From contig JAJFKL010000032.1 in NCBI GenBank assembly GCA_021773235.1, forward strand, positions 62,001 through 126,000: 64,000 bases of DNA. The letters run 5' to 3'. Shown piece after piece: positions 55,601 to 57,578 of the stretch. The notes under the pieces are model-generated. The model saw nothing but the letters and a program-made list of their open reading frames with translations. It ran no database searches and was not told where the DNA came from. Every line of letters begins with the position of its first letter. Positions within the stretch are counted from its first letter, which is position 1. This DNA comes from Gammaproteobacteria bacterium. GTDB lineage: Bacteria; Pseudomonadota; Gammaproteobacteria; Eutrophobiales; Eutrophobiaceae. The translations under genes and the position numbers were made by a program.

Positions 55601-57578
55601 GGGAAATATAAACACAGGTGCGGGAACTAATACTGTCACTGTTTCCCAAGCACTGACCGGTAATATTACAACAGGCGCTGGCAATGATACGGTGACAACA
55701 ACGGCGACAGTCAACGGTAATATTACCGACACTGGTGGTACAAACACGTTTACTATAGGTAACACACTAACAGGTAATCTAACAGCAGGTGGTGGTAATG
55801 ACACGATTACAACAACGGCGGCAGTCAACGGCAATATAAACTCAGGTGCAGGTACTAATACTATTTCAATAGGCGGTGCATTAACTGGTAATCTGACAAC
55901 AGGTGCAGGTGATGACACGATTACAACAACGTCGACAGTCAACGGTAATATTACCGACACCGGTGGTACAAACACGTTTACCATAGGCAACACACTAACT
56001 GGTAACCTGACAGGTGGTGCTGGAAATGACACGTTAAATATCAATAGTATAATCAACGGTACAGTAACAGGAGGTGCTGGTACTAATACACTAAACCCAA
56101 GCGTCTCCATAAATGGTACGTATGTAGCATCAGGAAGTGATACATGGAACCATACAAGTAATGTAAGCCTAGCAACTTCAGTAACAGGTACAGGTTCGTT
56201 AACAATTCCAGATACAGGGGGCGGTGATTTAGATGTCAATAATGCAGGTGATTTGCGACTCCCAAATTTAACTGGGTTCACCGGTCACACCGTTATTGGT
56301 GGAACATTAACTCCTGACGGTGTAGATCCTTTTTATACTGCTACGGACTTAACTTTAAATACGGTTACATTGACGATAACTGATGCTATAACAAGTGGTG
56401 GTTCTGTGACATTACTTGCAGGTGATATTTTTCTAAATAACGATATAACGCTCACCAATGGGATTATTGGAATGATAGCTGGTGGACCGACTGCAGTGCC
56501 GGGTTCAACTACAGGTGTTATTGATGCTTCTGCAGGTGATGTTACGTTAACGGCACCTGCTTCTGACACTAACCCATCGGCTGCATTAGTTGCTAATGAT
56601 ACGATAGTGAATTCTGAGAATATAACACTGGATTTTGGTGGTGCTGGTGAAATCGATGTTGCGGTTGGTTCTGATGATGAACTCGAATTCAATGGGGCGA
56701 GTCAAAATATTGATACTACTACCGATCCAGATTTCGAAGCATTCACGACGGGTCTACTTGCAGCTAAAGGTATTGCGGCTGGCGTAACAACCACATTTTC
56801 TATCAACCCAGCCTCTGCATTGATTGGCCTGGAAACACTTGCGTTTATTGATGTTGGATTGTTTGAAGAAGAGTTAACGTTATATGGTCAGATTGGTACC
56901 GGTATCGCGTTAGCATTGGCACAGTGTGAGGAACAAGAGGGTTGTGCACCTAACGTTACCGAAGACGAATTAAATAATCTTATTAAATCTTTAGAGGCAC
57001 GTTTATTAGAACTTGAGCGACGCTTGGCTGAAGAGGCCGATTCAAATGTACGGGCTGAACTTGAAGAACTGATAGAAGGTTTTAACAAAGAACTAAAAGA
57101 TTTCCGAGGCTATCGTCAGGAATTACAGGATTTCTTTAGTGCTGAGGAAGAAGAGGAAGATTTCGAAGAAGAAGATCTCGATGAAGATTTACCTGATGAA
57201 GGAGGTTTACTAGACGAAGAGCCTGATGCGGGAGAAGTTGCGCGTTTAGCCAAGGTACTTGAAACTATTAATGCCCGTATTGAATGGTTGGAAAGTTTAA
57301 AAGCAAATCCAGACGAACGCGCGCGATTAAGTGAATCAACAAAAATTGAACTGACTCAAGAAGCACTTGATACGATTATTGAGGCTGCCCGATCAGAAGC
57401 AGCCTTTATTGAAAACCAAATAAGACTATTGATTGAAGGCACAGAAGCCATGCTATCGCCAGCACCTATATTTACAGCTGAAGCACGTGGATATGATTCG
57501 ATGCAGACTGTTCACTATGGTAGTGAATTCATTGATTTTGATAGTTTGTTAACGAAATCATTATTGAATATTAATTAA
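19599..57578 (+). CDS. Giant TpsA exoprotein: filamentous haemagglutinin-type, beta-strand-repeat (12,659 aa as tracked)
   Basis: Single uninterrupted 37,980-nt ORF. Extended signal peptide ending ...GFYASAVSA|NPVGG; TPS domain (NPSQILGSINASGKVVLINPNGVFFKPGASVNVGSLVAS); thousands of residues of G/T/N/D/A-rich beta-repeat; Cys-x5-Cys plus coiled-coil/acidic C-terminus. Probable true start 19638 (strong SD), in frame. Confidence 0.95.
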   Translation: MIMKITDTQARKQMVLKRKTGKRATMQPRKNRQLCSERLNPVTSFIRTSLPAGLLFGFYASAVSANPVGGVVVSGEGNFVVNGQTYNVNQITPKLIAHFESFNINVNEIVNINQRATDHFMARIFDQNPSQILGSINASGKVVLINPNGVFFKPGASVNVGSLVASGLDISDNEFMNGNHTFVNTNGSEGGLVVNQGLIQAATGGSVTLIGGAVRNEGTIIATAGQVNLVAGKKVTMDFDGDGLIQFAVDEEILQNVHDLDDAVSNTGTISADGGSVLLKGKAAKDVFTNVVNNSGVIGASKIQNQGGVIKLVASGTSNSLINTGTLDVSSSDSDGGTIEIYASDTAIISEGALITAASSSDKGGSIQITGDKVGLIDSTSIDASGVNGGGTVLIGGDFQGNNNEIQNAAQTFVGSNVTISADAVENGDGGKVIVWADDSTRYYGAITSKGGAQSGDGGFVEVSGKENLAFDGKIDVTAENGEDGSILLDPNNINIVDATPAADDGQVSGDSETLFADGGAVDFSVSDEALEALTGNITLQANQDINVNAGLSGGLTLTNQGDGETVRFIAGQDIVVDSAITTSGADIDFTADADSATGAFGGAGLIDINATVSTAGAAGVSGDITLAVQGGTGGIDIDAAAGLQTDGGLITLSSTGDIGINAAISSVGTSTNAGNVSITTGTSNKISLGANINTDSGSVTIDGSVELTTTTVTIDTESGDDSNAGAISFVNTSGSDSISGTAADRNLILNANTAGAFTGGAVSLYTFNNTGGNYINDLTVNTNGGTTDGTLTLNNNISLDENGGDTGDFTFTGDGNLIVSNTTVTIETNKTGTNDGGAINLGSGNISSDAAGQSLILNSTGNVNGGDITLGPVNNTGGGEFLARLSATTEGTGKVNLDNNISTDDSTGAVASAGIQLVGRVEVGGNVALDTENGGTHVGGEVDLSSATVFGDATGRDLTITTDSTSAAAGSVKLGTFDNTGGTGFINDVTISANGTGTSDGTLTINENITLNNDGDTADFSFTGGDVIVSESRTIDTEDGNNAAGGAVNLGTSNIYADATGFTFTLNTRGSATAGAVDFGLVDNNAGSNNFLQALSVDAGSTADGDITLSNNISVDGGNVTLSGDVILGASVTIDTADTATATAGTIVLTNAQVSSNAAGNDLTLDVSATTTAGNIAIGLFDNTAGTAYVNDLSIHTNGGTTDGIIILNNDISLDANGTDTADITITGGGDFRLSNSITIDTEVGSNASGGSVDLGASNIYADAANFDLIIDTQGTTTGGAVTLGLVDDNATGHNFLRSLNVNSSGTADGDITLSSNISVDGGNVTLDGDVVLGGTITIDTAAAATATAGQIILTNALISGNAFGRDLSLDASATTTGGAVSLGTFNSTAGGQFINDLTINTNGGTTDGAITLNNDISLDHDGGTDTGDFTVTGDGDVIVSATLTIDTEDGAINTGGAINVGGSKIYADTAGFDLNLNTSGSAGGNVTLALVDNNGGGAQFLNDLTVDATSGSGTGGSLTLNNNVSLDENGGDTGDITFTGGGDVIVSATSVTIDTEADNTNDAGAINLGASNIYADAVNFDLILNAASTGNTGGAVTFGLVDDNAGGNNFVQNLSVDTQGTTDGQINLANNISVDDDAAANAGSVTLAGDVRLGASVTIDTEDANTAGVDGGAITLTNANVSATGAGFDLTLNSATTAVGQSGGAVALGAFNSTGGGNFANDLSIDTTAAAVANSGSITLNENISLDANGSDTGDLTITGQGNVIVSATSVTIDTEQGAADNGGAINFGTSVISGDANDLSLILDSTGGGAGGDITISGNVTNTGGGQYLGRLSATTEGTGEIKLGSAGSRDIFTDDQSSALANAGVQLAGRVEVSNTVLINTEQGGDNTAGEINLSGATVFGGAAGSDLTLNTSGGTGVGNVSLGTFDNTGGTGFINDLSISGGGGTLTLNNNISLDANGGDTAQFTFSGDGNVIVSATSVTIDTEDGANADGGNIILNSSVVSGDAADLSLLLDATGGGTGGQVTLLGGVSNTGGGNYLGRFSATTEGTGRINTRNISTDDTSDALANAGIQLTGRVSVSADVTFDTEQGGTNTAGIIDLSGATFFADSTGRDLTLDTRGGTAGNVSLGTFTNSTGGYMGDVLVEGGGGTLTLNNDISLDFIGGSDAASFTVNGGGDVIISNSVTIDTEIGDDAVGGDVNFGTSKIYADAAGFDLTVDTRGTTTGGNVTIGAVDNTTAFINDLTVITTSTTDGQINLSNNISVDESGGDLGSVTLTGDVRLGGSVTIDTEAGNTAAGGDINLGTVTATVANLDLTLNALTSAAGLNGGAVSLGVLGNAGGQFIRDVNIDTSAGAGGTAGTLSLAGNISLNAATGTADFTLTGGGDVNVTANTTIDTEDGDNANAGAINFGSSNIYANAADLDLTLDAQAGTNTGGAVTVGLVDNNAGGNNYLQNFSVDTQATTDGQINLSNNISVDDDGAGNAGSVTISGDVRLGGSVTIDTEQGNNETGGFVFLNQSTVSASGAATYDLTINTATTSGTDNGGVVSLGTIDNTAGNFINDLTIDTSSAGGTAGNLLLNNSISLDDSGAGDTGDFSLTGAGDVRIQTTLTIDTENGNSANGGAVNFGSSNLYAGFVGSDLTINTGSLGNTGGAVTIGLVDNNVGGNQYINDFSIDTRGTTKGLINLSNNISVDESGGNFADVTLAGDVRIGATMEIDTEQGDATQAGNITLTNATVSATAASVDLTLTTSSTGNTAGAVSLGTLNSAGGNFIDDLAINALGSGGGAVTFNNDVTATTINSNGTGLLTILTGADMVGTGTSANTVLLKSSDIVIQGTGSVSATGVGGQISLQTASATNTMAIGDTGSTYNLSDAEILRLLNYDQINIGEAGVMSGAITVTTADFTTVGDGNIIINSDSGAGSVALLDSGSTNAITTTSGNITVNSGTGGITANANNSSANEISTSGSISLTGDGAIGTSTNRIEIAPGASSVTASTTNAGSNIFLGGSGALSLGTISTTGSSTVDVSVTGALTATAAIGSNGGAVNLAGAGVNLSTTNSDVTAGAGNVTIDAGTGLFNMETGSSITNTGNVTVAADTVALAGTITASGASSEVKLAPDTAATAINLGTSANSSGGFALDQTELNNINANIVRIGDDGSGPVAAATTGAITLIGNFTPDADFADTFLELRTTGTVTAIAGTLNMNTSTGNLAVRSGGAVNLNNASHDFNTLAITTNSSASAVTVADTDTLTIGTVDGVNGVTSGDGQIDVTAGDALTVANNISNTGANNINLTGAGITVQTTNGSGNDVTISAVNGDISLNAGANTLTLEDETTNEIALVRTTGTGNINITADGLVIELQDATNQDQITANANENITIANSSASTSIGLGDGAGTLNLTDEEIAELNVTGTGVLTFGSSTAGTITVDTADFSTAGDGTTDVALITGANIADSGAGNQIVADALTLTSVTDIGTNSANPLNIDINTLDASTSGAGSIFISEADALTVGGSASVSVGAANESIELTSGGLLTVAQDMAVTGTGTISLTGVGVTVNAGADSVKTAGGDITIDANTGALTLGAAAEVLSTGTISVTADQYVIAADAQIGGTTGFTGTAATVTLAADTATTTMGIAGGAGTILLSTAELDRVRGTNVRLGDTTNTGAITIGAWAPTSTAFASGVLTLASSGTITQTGAINLGTSTSDLIIRAANDVTLTNAGNEFSNVAAVLTGGTNGGVLQLTDATALTVTSLTDDIGTVNGVTAPGGVTVTATNALTIAQQVSTTNNAVTLTGDGIDLSTTNSDISSGTGAISIDAQSGNYNMASGASLLTTSGNITVSSDTISLNSASSTTTTSGEIILNDDSGGVAINLGIGASGAYALTESELNTLSGPTVRIGNSGSGAITFTGSFTSDAAFATDLLELESGSTVTATAAGVNLSAGTSNLVVRSGGAVNLNNASHDFETVAVTTGGGNHAVTVSDTDTLTIGSVDGTNGITTGGGQIDVTAGGALTITQGISNTGTNNINLTGAGIDVDTTTGGAHNVTITSVGNITLDAGANTLTLQDEVGGQIALIQATGTGNISITADDLVIENSNATDQITVAANQNITIANSSASRTIGLGGGAGNLAIDDGEIAELNVTGTGLLTIGSSTAGTITVATADFTTAGAATTDVALITGANITDAAGTGNEIVADALTLTSVTDIGTNSGNPLNIQVNTLDASTSGAGSIYISQNGALNVGGTASVSVGAANENIELTSTGLLTVSQDIAVTGTGTISLTGLGVNINSGANSVSTGGGDITLDANAGTLTLGAAAEVLSTGTISITADQYVIAADAQIGGATGFTGTAATVTLAADTATTTMGIAGGAGTIQLDAAELARVRATNVRLGDTTNTGAITINTWTPVSTFASGVITLASSAGITQGAGGINLGTSTSDLIIRAGGTVTLTDAANEFSNVAAVLTAGALSLTDASALTLTSLTDDIGTVNGVTALGGVTVNATGALDVAHLVSATANNVSLTGAGVNFSTANSDVTSTTGSITVNAGTGTLTMASGSSLTSTRAAAGDEISLVADSMSLAGTITDATAGAEVSITASTAATDINLGAGASTDLALTDAELNTINADLVLIGDSAATTGNVAFVGNFNSNANFADTSLSLETMSGTVTQTGGIINLSAGTSDLMVTSGGVVTFNNASNDFETVAVTTGGTASAVTITDTDTLTIGTVDGVNGIVTGGGQIDVTAGGALTVAHQVDNTGANAINLTGVGVDLTTADSDVGASTSGKVTIDAGTGTLALSNAGASIASDLAGGSAIDLIGDDMNLTGLIDANTGAGAEVLIKASTANTAINLGSGATGGLSITDGQLNTIEADVIRIGDATTAGAISFDGAFDADAAFATDTLGLRTTSTVSDGTGSIQLNTSTSDLVVRSGGAITFDSASNNFGTIAATTGSTNSAVEFRDLNGFTVGAVDGVSGIATGDGQIDLRGVRTITIEEQVTNTGASAINITTVGSVGSTNVDLTTANSDINAGAGKITLTVGQGVSGTDALIMAANSSLTSTLAGDAIEVLANDVQMTAGATMSATSGQVTIRPRTGTTTMGIAGGAGTLNLTAAELSAISALDVRLGDTANTGAVNINVWTPTATFATNVLTLASSSTINQGGAINLGISTSDLIIRAGNTVDLSNTGNTFTNVAAVLGAGNLSLGNSGALTITGLTDDIGTVNGATVPGNFTINAAGAVTQSQAISAAGLELLGAGAYTLTNTSNDITTLAANLTGVGSSLSYTDTNAFTVGTVNTAGITTAASTVNGTATGSVTLVSGAGDITITNNVTTGTATVAEAGIGTSAQSGDIQITAGGTGNILGAGTLITGGATVTTGDANDTATAGGITLSANEVSSDGTNALSVTLGAANSGGTDVNNNLNVTTDGVGAAGEIIITSNSALNVGVLNTADNTSENVTIDTTGGAALNITNVAEDVDGDTVVFDSNTGTLTISDTSFDVAAGTLTLRGDEIDLTGGANSISGTSTINIEGGTTTTTVGVARSTETLELSVTDLAALADGFSLITLGRTDSTVNLRFGEGAGFTFDDSVTLQTGAGGDVILHEHLQTNTNGDTVTLSAGKSISLASATPAEITTVNGNVILSADSDNTTSGRIDINQASITTAGGNITLGGGDATATGDGALGGDGTGSGIRIASSSSLNAGGGNISLLATGGAEAGGNNYGISIESSSTISTTGSGTITINGTGGNNAVNNDRGVNLVSTGTMISAVDGSISITGTARGTGGGSNEGIATAGTTIQTTGSGDIVLTGTSNNSGTGSFNQGVRLSTDTTVQATGSGGAITITGNSGTGSGTRNDGVELDGTASTVQVTTVDGLIDINGTARGSGGSQAGVSLNGSNVLVQSATGAIDIDGMQSATAGNSNRGVSIFAGADVITTSSGTIDINGTGANTTGTNNEGVYVDGTGTIVRSDVSGNLTIVGNGAGSGNSGHGVVLDNDALVSTTGIGNVSITGTGSSDGGASNTGITIDGGSDVTSTSSGSITMSGTGGIGGNSSIGLLVSGAAATIGGASSTGNISLTGNSNTGATGIDVRVASTIQTTSTGTITLTSVDDVTFNTAASSVTSASGTITVNSDDLTVDGSSTISSSAGSIDVNAAATINVVANSRITAGGNGTNLTMDGLGITIGDGANATSETITNTGTGTVTITSTGANDIDLGNNAIAGGTGTVSLVSAQDITATNATSGTVFEIDADVVSLTATRSVGDANTNDIELDGTTDLTIQVNDDIFVAGDATTALTNLSLRVDTTNDTGGGSYDLSNFSGLTFGTGGFTDSTNDLDVAGIVSTGAMDITIVNEAGNIILEDNTVAEAVDLSGGGGNITITAISGDITDNDDATADGSASPANLITSAASQVSLTASGDIGNSGGTHEDIDISGTNNLFISAGGGTANVESDTASTDPASLTFVVDPSLAGENVDITYTGTNLDIRIDEDGDADGTGGAVEVTGCTLNATACIHTVESAGSGADFDFELISLTGNIVVGDGAIVDISEGAGGGDVRLESKQGSILSENSGTASILTDGTITLVAETGIGAATGNSFTIDDDGGGDVTLVLERTGNGDINVLSLDDLIVTGFTSLGTGTTTLTTNTAFDLTISDDIIQSGKISLTAGAGNDVIINNTSTVQSSNAAVDAITIRGNSLDLTNATAVRATGTNGGIRLFTSAGTGTMSIGHAGGGFEVTDAEFAKITDFDTLTIGEAGVQGGAGTITIESITNPVSGGAIIVNSDNGAGTITVNAGANDINGGALTLNAGTGGITINGDIDTNLGNLTLTADDNVTVATGVDVTSTNGTINVNADNNDDGTGTLTLTGTGTITTTNNTSSAIVIRAADINLSGTSSLAAGGTSAGISLFNTQEANAISVGAGNNAGFDLETAAEVGDITGFGTLTIGEAGVQSGVITIRNSDFNAVTGSENIVINSNSGAGGIVLDDNTNANTALVADGNITLRAGTGGITTTPGADNTTAELSGGSVTITSDGLVGQSTTDRLQFIAGQTDVAVTTSAAGDNIFLDGLGALSLNAISTTGGSIVDVDSSGGGTLTVTSSIGSTGSAINLAGDGVTLSTTNSDVAAGAGNVTIDAGTGLFNMASGSSITNTGNVTVAADTISLAGAIQASGGASEVKIAPDTAATVIELGVGATNGLALTDTELNTIEAAIVRIGDGTGAAPYAAASTGSIVFTGDFNADAAFATNFLELQTTSFVSDGASGSILFNTSTSDLVVRSGNAITLNNTGNNFNTVAATTGAANFAINVADTDTLTVGSVDGVNGVVTGGGQVDITAGGLLTVSQAVDNSGNNTINLTGVGINLNNGATSAVGTTAGKVTVDAGTGTLTMSAGSTITSSLGSGAAIDLIADSMVLGGTITASALDGEVLAVQKTAGTNIELGATATNGLALDTNELNTIDADIVRIGNSSTGTITFTGGFVADAAFADGTSGYLALTTNNANVTQTGSVDLTAGTVNGSGLAITAGTGNVTLDNTANDFEVVAVSNTGTVTIRDTDALSINNVGGVTGISGNTKGVTLEAGAVGTGALVITSDITADDAAINLTGDGITINSNLDVDSGSGDMNINSNAATFTMNDNAEVFSTGKITITANNIEVGTGSSGTNTQIGGSSTGVGTASSVIISGDANTTTMGIAGGAGTLNLVVAELSDIRGTNIRLGDTTNTGAMTINNWTPIGTFAPGVLTLASSSTITQGAGGIDLSTSTSDLIIRAADDVTLTDAGNEFSNVSVLMTGVGSALQLTDASALTITSLTDDIGTVNGATAPGGVILTADAGGAAADILTIAEAVSATANDVTLNGSGIDLSTANSDVTSTTGNVIVDANFGTFNMSSGASIVNSGNVTLTADSMTFDTSGTPSLIQATGGTSTVTITPNTTGLSVDLGAGAAGGLVLTDAELNTIEAARVRIGDGTNLNRITFDGAFTADSAFATDFLELHTTSATGDIIATAGAINLAASTSDLVVRTDTNAANIQIDTAAHNFNTVAAETGGTASTISIADGVDGMTVGTVDGLSGIVTGGAQVDVSSTGLLTVSQAVNNTGNNAINLTGEGVDLNNGATSAVGAGTAGIVTIDANSGTFTMSANSTVATTSAAGNDISLTADSMNLAGTITASGVNGEVLIKANTASTDINLGAGASTGLALTDTELNTISADRVSIGDGTTTGNITFVGNFTSNGTFADDFLSLQTSGTATVGQSGGTTFNLTAGSSDLVVRNGSGNVTFNDTANNDLSGTVAITTTGVVNIGVANGFTVGSVDGVTGITGTNGVTLDGNVGTLNINEAVSSTNDAISISGSGVIFAANGDVTSGTADLTVDAGTGTLTTASGTILLTTGTANLTADTMTLDAASQIGGTGAGTGTAATTIIERSSAGAIGLAGAAVGLDLSVAELATIRSTDVRIGNTTAANGAITVNAWTPTADFATGVLTLASSSTIGQGGIINLGTSTSDLIIRAAGSVSLGSANEFTNVAAVLTGGASALTLTDASALTITSLTDDLGTVNGATAPGGATLTATGAALTIAHHVTATANAVTLNGTGVNLSTANSDVTSTSGNVIVDANAGTFNMASGASIVNSGDVTLTADTMTFDTSGAPSLIQATGGTSTVTITPDTVGRAIDLGVGAAGGLVLSDAELNTIEAARVRIGDGTNTNAITFDGAFTADSAFATDFLELHTTSATGTITAIAGAINLAASTSDLVVRTDTAGANIQIDSAAHNLNIVAAETNNTASTISIADGVDGMTVGTVDGLSGIVTGGAQVDVAAAGLLTVSQAVNNTSGAINLTGEGVDLNNGATSAVGASATGVVTIDANTGTLTTSAGSTVATSSVAGNDIQLIADSMALAGTVTASGVNGEVLVRADSASTDINLGAGASTGLALTDTELNLINADRVSIGDGTTSGNITFVGNFTSNGAFADDFLSLQTSGTATVGQSAGTTVNLAAGTSNLAAQTGSGNVTFNETSNDFTNVAVTTTGVVDIRDTNVLTVDTVDGVTGITGTTGATLVAGGALTVIQNVTATGTGAISLTGAGIDIDTTTGGLHNVTVSTANGVLTVDAGTNTLILQDEGAAGNEIALLTATGTGNINITANAITVEQNDGTSKNQIVTNTGEVSIKASTVGTAITLGTGGGGLGLSAAELNEIASPVLRIGDATTTGTITFDGAFAADAAFATNFLALRTTNTVAGTAGAIDLGTNAQDLVVRAGGTININNAGHNFDVVSATTSGATADITILEGFDGSTMTIDIVDGLNSMNTVGNITLTADDGIFIGTGATYTINSNTGTLTVNADGDSDGATTASLLTIDNSSILTSSNTTASAITLQGEDLNLITGNISATGVGGGVRLFTSAIAQDITVGNEPGTAFDYEVSDAELGRITDFDTLTIGNSQSGIITLASVDHATVNDAAIIVDADTTVGGIILDDAGGTALDAGSGTITLSSGNGDITANATNTTAELATTGATVTIVSADGVGSLNNRIQFANNSNSAQQVISVTATTLGVFLDGLGTITLADITDNPFGGSGINITALENINLTNDIATIGTGADIFLYANFDAVASTVEAGDSNGAIIDLGAGALGKIDVSNGGAVSLGAGSGIGSVTDAIEIDTAAAGSTVSAVTASGGIYIDVTGVAGDDLTIGTANSVTGVTATSGDIVINNTVGNITVTEAISAAGGTVNLIADTTGNDSIFINNNVTASSSATLLIQADEGVTINNATVTQSGTGTIQVDADNEDDNTGTFTTTGLNPEIISTANDTTIQIIAADLAIGGTTPLIDNNNGIIQLQPSDNSRTIGIGDGAGATAANFSLSNAGYNAFGTVGTDTPTIQIATAAHTGDYTIDTFTPNAAHTNTLELLTTSSNFSFSGAGSTIPNGSTLDVKATSGNITIDQVLGGGTIIFRGANAVNQNAAINASSFTSTSTTYNGTGQNIDTSGGNEENGGDVSITSTGALTLGTVTTSGGTDTGNDGGHNGGSVTLSGGDVTVGTITTSGSNAVGAGNGGNAGTVSIDATDGSPLITLNGGVTAAGGTGVGTAGNGADLTFNDAVVLSNATNTFNTTGNTDGNILFASTLDGSTDFVEDVTFNTDSGNITFTGAVGATTDLGDVAITAAGDVTASAAFNADSFVQSAGTGTTQFDGAVLINSGAATDVAITSNNVTLNNTLTTVNGGTVTITNAGLLDIAAAGDMTLNGAFLQNGTGAVQTAGDITTTGNAIQFNGAVTLTDGGTVTLNTTNTAANGANITFQGTVNGSTAATENLTLNAGNLGDIDFDSAIGGTTRLGVLTITNAENITFDAGITAASISQAAGAATGTTTFTGAVNTSGAAGIDLTGQTFNINNSVTTTGGGTVDITNAGTLTIAAIGDMNLDGAFTQDGAGAVTTAGDITTTDDNINFLRAVTLTGNTAFNTGAGAGTITFQDTLNGTTDHVEDLTLTAGTGNIDFDGIVGGTTDLGVVTINSAANVTADMAFNAEQIDQAAGTGTTTFTGAVQTLGTLASDGLDLNGNAFTFSNTVNTGAAGAVSITNSGALSIAAATDMTLGGAFTQDGTGTVSTAGDITTTNDNINFLSAVTLSAGPVALDTGAGAGTITFQSTLDGTTDHTEDLTLTAGTGNIDFDAAIGATTDLGVVTIVSATNVTADAAFIAEQIDQTAGSGLTTFTGAVQTLGTAAGDGLDLNGSAFTFSNTVNTGTAGAVTITNSGALTIAAAADMTLGGAFTQDGTGAVSTAGDITTTADNIDFLRAVTLTGNVALSSGAGTAGNITFQNTINATNAFADQLTLDAGTGTITFNAAVGNAVNGELGAVTINGAGQVDVDAFLEIASLDADNGNLAIFDSSGVSIITTGAANSIGGDVLVTTTAALTTGGITTTGGADAVDAQGQNAGQINLNAGTVLTTGAITATGSNATTGTNAGGTGGAVSLTGGTRIDLGGDINTSAGTGTSSGTGGNITFNSATTLLASATITTGATGGDINFTNTLDGSTGSTEDIALTSGTGNITFTGAAGGATTLNDITVNQANNVTAATTVSADSFQQSTTGTGTTQFGGVVTVIDATRDFIVDTGTIDIDANVLTNGAAVNLDASTLIDQAAATSITTTLTAGNSGNIAIDSSSTGVINLAGNINSVGADNGAGNGFNAGTVNITTADGAINVNAIDASGGNSTGGGGTGGNAGAVNIVVTDTEGTGRNINVTGLVDARGGDGNAAAGGTASNVLIEVRDTDAPDNGTGSVSVAAINTSGGTSTTAINAGNITLTSIGADVTLNGTLTASASGGGTDGTVTINSGQDIVDGNGATDNIIAGTFAATATRGVGTGTGTSKLDTTVATLTATAGGTGGIFINESDALNVGAAGLHTEGGNIDLMVAGSFANAGFAIETQDSSATRDSGDISIAVSGANNNVTLTGAVGVVDSSGANNTGGVGFAGGDMLITTASGTIDVTNLDSSGGNGSAGNAGGAAGSITLRVVDAEAVARDISVTGSLSANGGNGSTAAGGAGNTVTVEVLDAGGGAGDGSVSVNTITTSGGSGNSGGNAGNIVLTSDGANDVTLNNTLTASAGASTGGAGGAVLITSGRSVVDNNDGSTRITAASLVASAQQNVGGADDIDTAVSNLEVASGLGGGAGTGNIQIDNITNDLTIGGVGSVNGVSSAAGSDGTISIVSSTSININEAVSADDTGGVTIDANGTNSSITSASAGSIDSTTSGNIALTADSQITLAGTVGASTTGTISITADTDNNSNGTITNSAAIGSGTAGNVTLVAESFSLNGNVTSGGNINITSDTGISLGTVTIAAAAGTINATVDNDNNSTSSFDQGGGTLTATDINLTGGANDTVVGASNVANTFAIDATPTLANSRINGGGTPADLSGFVNITGGTAGDTFNFQTGGSISGTADGLGGNDTLSYTGGPVATITLTGPGAVDGFNGTATSTGGFNNINTVIGSGGAGDTVVGLQNGSAGTWDIDGTNTYVSGNTLNIDSNIRNFTGGTGNDTFNVITAHTGNINTGAGTNTVTVSQALTGNITTGAGNDTVTTTATVNGNITDTGGTNTFTIGNTLTGNLTAGGGNDTITTTAAVNGNINSGAGTNTISIGGALTGNLTTGAGDDTITTTSTVNGNITDTGGTNTFTIGNTLTGNLTGGAGNDTLNINSIINGTVTGGAGTNTLNPSVSINGTYVASGSDTWNHTSNVSLATSVTGTGSLTIPDTGGGDLDVNNAGDLRLPNLTGFTGHTVIGGTLTPDGVDPFYTATDLTLNTVTLTITDAITSGGSVTLLAGDIFLNNDITLTNGIIGMIAGGPTAVPGSTTGVIDASAGDVTLTAPASDTNPSAALVANDTIVNSENITLDFGGAGEIDVAVGSDDELEFNGASQNIDTTTDPDFEAFTTGLLAAKGIAAGVTTTFSINPASALIGLETLAFIDVGLFEEELTLYGQIGTGIALALAQCEEQEGCAPNVTEDELNNLIKSLEARLLELERRLAEEADSNVRAELEELIEGFNKELKDFRGYRQELQDFFSAEEEEEDFEEEDLDEDLPDEGGLLDEEPDAGEVARLAKVLETINARIEWLESLKANPDERARLSESTKIELTQEALDTIIEAARSEAAFIENQIRLLIEGTEAMLSPAPIFTAEARGYDSMQTVHYGSEFIDFDSLLTKSLLNIN
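19797..20510 (+). other. TPS secretion domain of the giant TpsA
   Basis: GGVVVSGEGNFVVNGQTYNVNQITPKLIAHFESFNINVNEIVNINQ...IFDQNPSQILGSINASGKVVLINPNGVFFKPGASVNVGSLVAS...GGSVTLIGGAVRNEGTI, the haemagglutination-activity/TPS domain pattern. Confidence 0.9.
21700..28000 (+). repeat. Intragenic repeat array A: about 10 copies of a ~205-215-aa (~610-650 bp) unit
   Basis: Recurring NNISLDxNGxDTxDFTxTGxGxVIVSxxxTIDTExGxxxxGGAINxGxSxIYADAxxxDLxL...GGAVxxGxVDNNxGGxxFxxxLxVDT...DGxINLxNNISVD. Copies of the (D)TGDF/TADF segment read at ~22012, 22643, 23255, 23874, (24193), 24850, 25488, 26100, 26730, 27375. Confidence 0.85.
28700..35300 (+). repeat. Intragenic super-repeat block B1: ~3 copies of a 729-aa (2187 bp) unit
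   Basis: The TTTMGIAGGAGT...RLGDTTNTGAITI...SDLIIRA...LTDDIGTVNG segment recurs at 30486, 32673, 34866 (offsets 2187 and 2193 bp). Confidence 0.88.
36590..37830 (+). repeat. Intragenic short-unit array: ~9-10 copies of a ~37-45 aa unit
   Basis: Recurring G(V/I)xxxxGxxVxTTGSGxIxITGTGxxxGxxNxG in the translation (e.g. GSGTITINGTGGNNAVNNDRGVNL, DGSISITGTARGTGGGSNEGI, GDIVLTGTSNNSGTGSFNQGVRL). Confidence 0.8.
40700..47200 (+). repeat. Intragenic super-repeat block B2: ~3 copies of the same 729-735-aa unit, separated from B1 by ~5 kb
   Basis: GIAGGAGTLNL at 42606 and the homologous GLAGAAVGLDL at 44811 (offset 2205 bp); MTVGTVDGLSGIVTGGAQVDV at 43711 and 45898 (offset 2187 bp). Confidence 0.88.
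49850..51950 (+). repeat. Intragenic tandem array: 4 copies of a ~172-177-aa (516-531 bp) unit
   Basis: (T)AGDITTTxxxIxFxxAVTL...TITFQxTLxGTTDxxEDLTLxAGTGNIDFDxxxGxTTDLGVVTI...QxxGxxTTFTGAVxT...AAAxDMTLxGAFTQDGTGxVxT; AGDI codons at 50247, 50778, 51294, 51813. Confidence 0.88.
52910..54440 (+). repeat. Intragenic duplication of a ~280-aa segment
   Basis: NAIDASGGNSTGGGGTGGNAGAVNIVVTDTEGTGRNINVTG... (53.08 kb) versus TNLDSSGGNGSAGNAGGAAGSITLRVVDAEAVARDISVTG... (53.93 kb), ~850 bp apart, both followed by GTLTASA...VTI/LITSG..(I/V)VD. Confidence 0.82.
55550..56060 (+). repeat. C-terminal short repeats with RTX-like GGxGNDT motifs
   Basis: FTGGTGNDTFNV, NITTGAGNDTVTTTATVNGNITDTGGTNTFTIGNTLTGNLTAGGGNDTITTT..., TGGAGNDTLNI; ACAGTCAACGGTAATATTACCGACAC recurs at 55707 and 55935 (228 bp = 76 codons). 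Confidence 0.82.
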